Assembly: GCA_030590275.1 (NCBI GenBank)
Contig: JAUUYV010000017.1
Span: 1-11,449, forward strand
DNA length: 11,449 nucleotides
Direction: 5' to 3'
Origin: Porticoccaceae bacterium
GTDB lineage: Bacteria; Pseudomonadota; Gammaproteobacteria; Pseudomonadales; Porticoccaceae
Shown: positions 7,377 through 11,449 of the stretch, one piece after another
Layout of the letters: each line of letters opens with the position of its first letter
Numbering within the stretch: the first letter of the stretch is position 1
Translations under genes and position numbers: made by a program
The notes under the pieces: model-generated
What the model saw: only the letters and a program-made list of their open reading frames with translations
Database searches by the model: none
Told to the model about the DNA's origin: nothing

Positions 7377-7518
7377 TAGCTTAGCCTCTCTAGCTCTTGT
7401 GCCTGATGAAAAAAAACATTAAAACCGCTACAATCACGGCCTTTTTTGGGCCTAACTCGCCCAGATCCTAATCTCGCCCCGGCCCTAATCCAGGCCACAA
7501 CGTTTAGACCCTGACTCA
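7377..7518. promoter_or_regulatory. Divergent mrp/metG intergenic region with -10-like TACAAT
   Basis: A 142-bp gap holding start signals for both mrp and metG. TACAAT at 7429-7434 is a good -10 match for metG, giving a leader of about 80 nt, but no clear -35 lies 16-18 bp before it. GGCC repeats around a T run at 7438-7455 could form a short stem. No ribosome site is obvious before the metG ATG. Confidence 0.35.
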
Positions 7519-9573
7519 ATGAACTCAAACGACAACAAGCGACGCATCCTGGTAACCAGTGCTCTGCCCTATGCCAACGGATCCATTCACCTTGGCCATC
7601 TGGTGGAATACATTCAAACGGATATCTGGGTGCGCTTTCAAAAATTGCGCGGGCACGAATGTTACTACGTCTGCGCCGACGATGCCCACGGTACTGCAAT
7701 TATGCTCAAGGCCGAGGAGCTGGGCATAAGTCCGGAAGCTCTGATTGACAAAGTTAACGCGGAGCATCAGGACGATTTCAGCCACTTCCTTATCGAGTTC
7801 GACAATTATCACTCGACTCATTCACCCGAAAACCGTGTCTTGTCCGAGGAGATCTATCGTCGTCTGAATGCTAATGGACACATCGCTACTCGCGACATTA
7901 CCCAACTCTACGATCCGGAAAAACAATTATTTCTCGCCGATCGTTACGTTGTCGGCACCTGTCCTCGCTGCAAAGAAGAAGACCAATACGGCGATAACTG
8001 CGAAAAATGTGGTGCCACCTACTCACCGGCGGAATTAATCGACCCAAGGTCAGCGATTTCCGGTGCCACCCCGGTGGAAAAGACATCTACTCACTACTTC
8101 TTCACCCTGCCCGCTTTCAGCGACTTTTTGCGAGACTGGATCGGAGCTGGGCATGTTGGCCCGGAAATCGCCAATAAACTTCGCGAATGGCTGGATATCG
8201 GCTTATAGGAATGGGACATCAGCCGAGATGCTCCCTACTTCGGTTTTGAAATACCCGATGCGCCGGGCAAATATTTTTACGTGTGGCTCGATGCACCAAT
8301 CGGTTATATGGCCAGCTTTAAAAACCTCTGCGAACGGGAAAATATTGAATTCGATGCTTTTTGGGAGCCAGAGTCACAAGCTGAGGTCTATCACTTTATC
8401 GGCAAGGACATCGTGAACTTCCACGCTCTGTTTTGGCCAGCCATGCTAAAAAGTGCCAACTTTCGCACCCCGAATAAAATCTGCGTACACGGTTTTTTAA
8501 CGGTTAATGGCAAAAAAATGTCCAAATCGAGAGGTACATTTATTAATGCCCGTACCTATCTCGATCACCTGGAACCGGAATACCTGCGCTACTACTTTGC
8601 GGCAAAACTATCGTCCGGCATTGAAGACCTCGACCTCAATCTGGAGGATTTTGTACAGCGGGTAAACAGTGATCTGGTGGGTAAGGTCGTCAATATCGCC
8701 AGCCGATGTGCAAAATTTATTACTAAAAACCACGAGGGAATACTGGCGGATAGCGTTATCGAGCCCGAGCTTTGGCAACAAACAGTAAGCGGTGGCGAAA
8801 GCATCTCCACACACTACGAAAACCGAGATTTCGGCAAAGCCATGCGTGAAATTATGGCTCTCGCCGATGCCGCCAACGAATACATCGCTGCAAAAGAACC
8901 CTGGAAGCTGAATAATGATCCCGCCAATGCAAGTGAAGTACAGGGAGTTTGCTCGCTGGGAATTAATCTATTTCGGGTTCTGTGTATTTACCTTAAACCC
9001 GTATTGCCCGGCATGGCCATCAAGGCCGAGGCCTTCCTGAACGATCCCCTGGCCTGGAACGAGGAAATCACCCCGCTACTCGACCACAAAATTGAAACCT
9101 TTAAGCCGATGATGCAACGCGTAGAAAAAGACAAGGTGGACAGCATGGTAGACGCAAGTGTGGAATCCGCGCCGCTTGAAACTTCCTCTGGGGAAGTGGC
9201 CAAACAGGAAACGCCATCCTCGAAAGCCATTGCCTTTGAAGATATCGCCTCGGAAATCAACTTTGATGACTTTATGAAAGTGGATTTGCGGGTAGCTCGC
9301 ATTGTTTCGGCAACAACTGTCGAAGGGGCGGACAAGCTCCTGCAGCTCACCCTCGATATTGGCAGTGAAACCCGCAATGTGTTCTCGGGGATTAAGTCCA
9401 GCTATAAGCCCGAAGCACTGGAAGGCCGGTTGACGGTAATGGTGGCCAATCTCGCACCTCGTAAAATGCGCTTTGGCCTGTCTGAAGGTATGGTACTGGC
9501 CGCAGGTGATGACGATGGCATTTATTTGCTAAGCCCGGACAGCGGAGCAAAACCGGGCCAACGTATCACTTGA
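7519..9573 (+). pseudogene. metG: Methionyl-tRNA synthetase, full length but interrupted by one in-frame TAG
   Basis: Reads as a complete 684-codon MetRS (E. coli 677 residues) that charges tRNA-Met with methionine in the cytosol. The class I HIGH motif appears as HLGH (24-27). Four zinc-knuckle cysteines are C148, C151, C161 and C164; KMSKS is at 333-337. A helical anticodon-binding domain follows, then a C-terminal tRNA-binding/dimerisation domain (about 575-684, with [14 protein letters not shown] and [15 protein letters not shown]). Codon 230 (8206-8208) is TAG, where relatives have Gln or Lys in GLxxWDISRD. The frame and conservation continue unbroken after it. Termination there gives a 229-residue fragment lacking KMSKS and all tRNA-binding parts. 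The downstream half (from about 8281) has no ribosome site of its own. MetG is essential unless another copy exists, so a sequence error, suppression or readthrough must be considered against true loss. It is divergent from mrp and followed by rsxA. Confidence 0.9.
8206..8208 (+). other. In-frame amber codon within metG
   Basis: TAG replaces a sense codon between GL and EWDISRD. CAG or AAG would each become TAG by one base change. The next bases are GAA. The nearest ATG (8211) is out of frame and opens only a very short reading frame, and no in-frame ATG with a ribosome site follows closely. Confidence 0.95.
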
Positions 9574-9658
9574 AACGATCGATTCCAAAAGCGCCGGTTT
9601 ACCGTTATTTTAGCTCCCCGGTTATTACAAAATCGCCTAAAAACGTCCCTATCTATTA

Positions 9659-9688
9659 TTGGAATGAAGAACGCCTATCCCCGATAAT
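9659..9688 (+). promoter_or_regulatory. Sigma70-like promoter of the rsx operon
   Basis: TTGGAA (9659-9664, 4 of 6 bases) and GATAAT (9683-9688, 5 of 6 bases) are spaced 18 bp apart. The predicted transcript start near 9695 leaves a leader of about 20 nt with AGGT 7 nt before the rsxA ATG. It lies in the 141-bp metG-rsxA gap. No intrinsic terminator for metG was seen there. Confidence 0.5.
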
Positions 9689-9714
9689 TGGCTACTGCAC
9701 CACAGGTACTTAAA

Positions 9715-10290
9715 ATGTCGGAATTCCTGATCATTCTGGTCAGCACAGTACTGGTCAACAATTTCGTGTTAGCCCAGTTCCTGGGCCTATGCCCTTTTAT
9801 GGGCGTTTCCAACAAACTTGAAACCGCTATCGGCATGGCAGCTGCTACGACCTTTGTACTCACATTGGCCGCTATCAGCAGCTATCTGGTCAATGCCTGG
9901 ATACTGATACCGCTCGGGCTGGAATACCTGAAAACCATCGCCTTTATTTTAGTCATTGCGGTAGTGGTGCAATTCACCAAAATGTTTATCGAAAAAACCA
10001 GTCCGCTCCTGTATCGAGTATTGGGCGTTTTTCTGCCATTAATTACCACCAACTGCGCAGTACTGGGTGTCGCGCTACAAAACACCGCCAAAATGCGCAC
10101 TTTTATGGAATCGGCTCTCTACGGTTTGGGGGCGGCACTCGGCTTCTCATTAGTTTTGATTTTGTTTTCCGCCATGCGCGAGCGCCTGGCGGCAGCCGAT
10201 GTACCTCTGCCTTTTCAAGGTGCGGCCATTGGCATGATTACCGCCGGTTTAATGTCTCTGGCATTTATGGGCTTTGCCGGACTGGTATAG
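9715..10290 (+). CDS. rsxA: Electron transport complex subunit RsxA (RnfA)
   Basis: A 191-residue polytopic inner-membrane subunit of the Rsx/Rnf complex, which couples electron flow between NADH and ferredoxin-like carriers to ion transport; in E. coli it keeps SoxR reduced. About six hydrophobic helices cover almost the whole chain. Family signatures are [19 protein letters not shown] (13-31) and [14 protein letters not shown], each holding one of the cysteines used by the RnfA/RnfE pair to bind an intramembrane cluster. The length matches E. coli RsxA (193). The ATG at 9715 is chosen over an in-frame TTG at 9688, which overlaps the predicted -10 element. The gene ends in TAG, with rsxB 10 bp later. 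Assignment is very secure. Confidence 0.96.
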   Translation: MSEFLIILVSTVLVNNFVLAQFLGLCPFMGVSNKLETAIGMAAATTFVLTLAAISSYLVNAWILIPLGLEYLKTIAFILVIAVVVQFTKMFIEKTSPLLYRVLGVFLPLITTNCAVLGVALQNTAKMRTFMESALYGLGAALGFSLVLILFSAMRERLAAADVPLPFQGAAIGMITAGLMSLAFMGFAGLV

Positions 10291-10300
10291 CGTAGTCGTG

Positions 10301-10933
10301 ATGGAAATACTCAGCCAATATCCCCTATTAACCGCACTATTTGCTCTGGTTGGCATGTCAGCCGTGTTTGGCGCAGTACTAGGCTTTGCCTCCGTTAAGT
10401 ACAAAATTGAGGGGAATCCCTTGGTAGAACAGGTAGATTCACTGCTACCCCAAACCCAGTGCGGCCAGTGTGGCTTTCCGGGCTGTCGGCCCTACGCTGA
10501 ATCCATTGTCGATGGCGACGCCATTAACAAATGTCCGCCAGGGGGACAGGCCACCATCGACGCTATTGCGAATTTACTGGATGTACCGGCTCCAGAGCTG
10601 GACGAAGAGCATGGCGAAGAGAGCGAAGTAAAAACCGTTGCCTACATTCGCGAAGCCGAATGCATCGGTTGTACCAAGTGCATAGTGGCCTGCCCGGTAG
10701 ATGCCATTCTGGGTGCTGCAAAACTTATGCACACAGTTATCGTCGCAGAATGCACCGGGTGTGACCTGTGCGTCGAACCCTGCCCGGTGGATTGCATCGA
10801 TATGTTACCCATAGCCACGACCTTAAGTGACTGGCGTTGGAACTTGCCACCATCGGCAGAAAAGCAGTGGCAAACAAAGCTTATTGCCACGGAGAGACAA
10901 AATAGTGACCAGCACGGAGATGTCGCCGCGTGA
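10301..10933 (+). CDS. rsxB: Electron transport complex subunit RsxB (RnfB), Fe-S protein
   Basis: A 210-residue iron-sulfur subunit of the Rsx/Rnf complex. An N-terminal membrane anchor (about 9-31) is followed by an Fe-S domain with CGQCGFPGC (C54, C57, C62) and C78, then two ferredoxin-type [4Fe-4S] motifs: C121-C124-C127-C131 and C151-C154-C157-C161. The length is slightly above E. coli RsxB because of a short charged C-terminal tail. The ATG at 10301 is chosen because the MEILSQYP start precedes the anchor as in relatives; an in-frame TTG at 10274 would overlap rsxA. The ribosome site is weak, so translational coupling to rsxA (10-bp gap) is likely. The stop overlaps the GTG start of rsxC. 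Confidence 0.96.
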   Translation: MEILSQYPLLTALFALVGMSAVFGAVLGFASVKYKIEGNPLVEQVDSLLPQTQCGQCGFPGCRPYAESIVDGDAINKCPPGGQATIDAIANLLDVPAPELDEEHGEESEVKTVAYIREAECIGCTKCIVACPVDAILGAAKLMHTVIVAECTGCDLCVEPCPVDCIDMLPIATTLSDWRWNLPPSAEKQWQTKLIATERQNSDQHGDVAA

Positions 10934-11449
10934 ACACTTCCGAAAATGCCCGACGCCTCACCACTGTGGAGGCAACTGCCATTGAAGTTCGTAAAATCAG
11001 CGACTTTCACGGCGGCGTTCACCCTCCCGAAAACAAACATCAGTCGACGTCCAGACCTATTGGCGATTTACCGCTACCCGGCAAACTGATACTGCCTTTG
11101 AACCAGCACATCGGAGCGCCTGCTCAGCCCTGCGTGAAAATTGGCGACAAAGTACTCAAAGGCCAGCAAATCGCCGAAGCCAGAGGGCCAGTTAGCGTTC
11201 CAGTGCATGCCCCAAGCTCCGGCATTATTGAAGATATTGACGAATACCCAATACCCCACTCATCGGGAATGTCCGCTCTGTGCATAGTGATTGAAGCGGA
11301 TAAAGAATCATGCTGGATTGACCACGGCGGGTTTGAAGACTATCGCCAGGAATCACCCCAAACCTTACTGGAAGCGATTCGTAATGCTGGCATTGCCGGT
11401 ATGGGCGGCGCCGGCTTCCCCGCTGCCATAAAGCTACAGCCCAAACAAA
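10930..11449 (+). CDS. rsxC: Electron transport complex subunit RsxC (RnfC), N-terminal part, cut by window end
   Basis: The first 173 codons of the peripheral, NADH-side flavin/Fe-S subunit of the Rsx/Rnf complex; the frame is open to the window edge. Recognisable RnfC segments are [11 protein letters not shown] (about 32-42), [14 protein letters not shown] followed by a barrel-sandwich-like stretch ([10 protein letters not shown], then [13 protein letters not shown]), and [16 protein letters not shown] near the end, which begins the nucleotide/FMN-binding domain. The start is GTG overlapping the rsxB stop as GTGA, a normal coupling arrangement. An in-frame GTG 12 codons later is a less likely alternative. 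The ferredoxin domain and any long C-terminal repeat region lie outside the window. Confidence 0.93.
   Translation, partial: MNTSENARRLTTVEATAIEVRKISDFHGGVHPPENKHQSTSRPIGDLPLPGKLILPLNQHIGAPAQPCVKIGDKVLKGQQIAEARGPVSVPVHAPSSGIIEDIDEYPIPHSSGMSALCIVIEADKESCWIDHGGFEDYRQESPQTLLEAIRNAGIAGMGGAGFPAAIKLQPKQ

Noticed and set aside
7376..7699. Minus-strand reading frame of 107 codons opposite the metG start
   Set aside because: It lies antisense to well-conserved MetRS codons, has no recognisable domain and no separate signals.
8206..8208. Pyrrolysine or genome-wide amber recoding as the cause of the metG TAG
   Set aside because: Other genes here end normally with TAG at the expected C-terminus, the protein is not a pyrrolysine-type methyltransferase, and no suppressor tRNA lies in the window.
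8988..9377. Minus-strand reading frame of 129 codons opposite the C-terminal part of metG
   Set aside because: Serine-rich, shadow-type composition antisense to the conserved tRNA-binding domain; no ribosome site or family similarity.
8281..9573. The second half of metG as an independent gene
   Set aside because: It begins in the middle of the conserved YFYVWLDAP motif, is in the same frame as the first half, and has no ribosome site.
10642..11040. Minus-strand reading frame of 132 codons across rsxB and rsxC
   Set aside because: It covers the ferredoxin motifs of rsxB on the other strand and crosses the coupled rsxB/rsxC junction; it is a shadow.

Overview
The window looks like chromosomal DNA of a free-living gammaproteobacterium, probably a marine Pseudomonas/Cellvibrio-like lineage. 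This rests on recognised protein types (a Pseudomonas-type Dcd, a DUF3014 protein, MetG with the fused C-terminal tRNA-binding domain, and RsxA/B/C) and on the gene order dcd-mrp-metG-rsxABC. No mobile element, tRNA, rRNA or CRISPR array was seen, and the species cannot be named from this alone.

Left part (1-4823): a small catabolic cluster. Three genes run on the minus strand. In transcription order they are a catalytic-type acyl-CoA dehydrogenase (3660-2467), a short partner-type acyl-CoA dehydrogenase (2432-1323) and a luciferase-like flavin-dependent oxidoreductase (1221-133). A crotonase-fold protein (3945-4823) is divergent. The 284-bp gap between the two directions holds a perfect 9-8-9 inverted repeat that looks like an operator. 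The two dehydrogenases carry complementary sets of motifs, as in the heteromeric alpha2beta2 enzymes that handle bulky (steroid side-chain type) acyl-CoAs. The crotonase homologue lacks both classical catalytic glutamates. The cluster probably oxidises an unusual acyl-CoA, but the substrate is not visible in the sequence.

Middle part (4949-7376): a membrane-anchored DUF3014 protein on the plus strand meets dcd (dCTP deaminase) tail to tail with no bases between the stop codons. Upstream of dcd on the minus strand is mrp/apbC (Fe-S cluster carrier ATPase), probably in one transcript.

Right part (7519-11449): metG, divergent from mrp, reads as a complete methionyl-tRNA synthetase except for one in-frame TAG at codon 230. 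Everything after the TAG stays in frame and conserved. TAG ends at least three other genes here normally, so this is a sequence error, a very recent nonsense mutation or a suppressed/read-through codon. It is the main oddity of the window. Next comes the start of the Rsx/Rnf electron-transport operon: rsxA, rsxB and the first 173 codons of rsxC, cut by the window end. A good sigma70-like promoter precedes rsxA.
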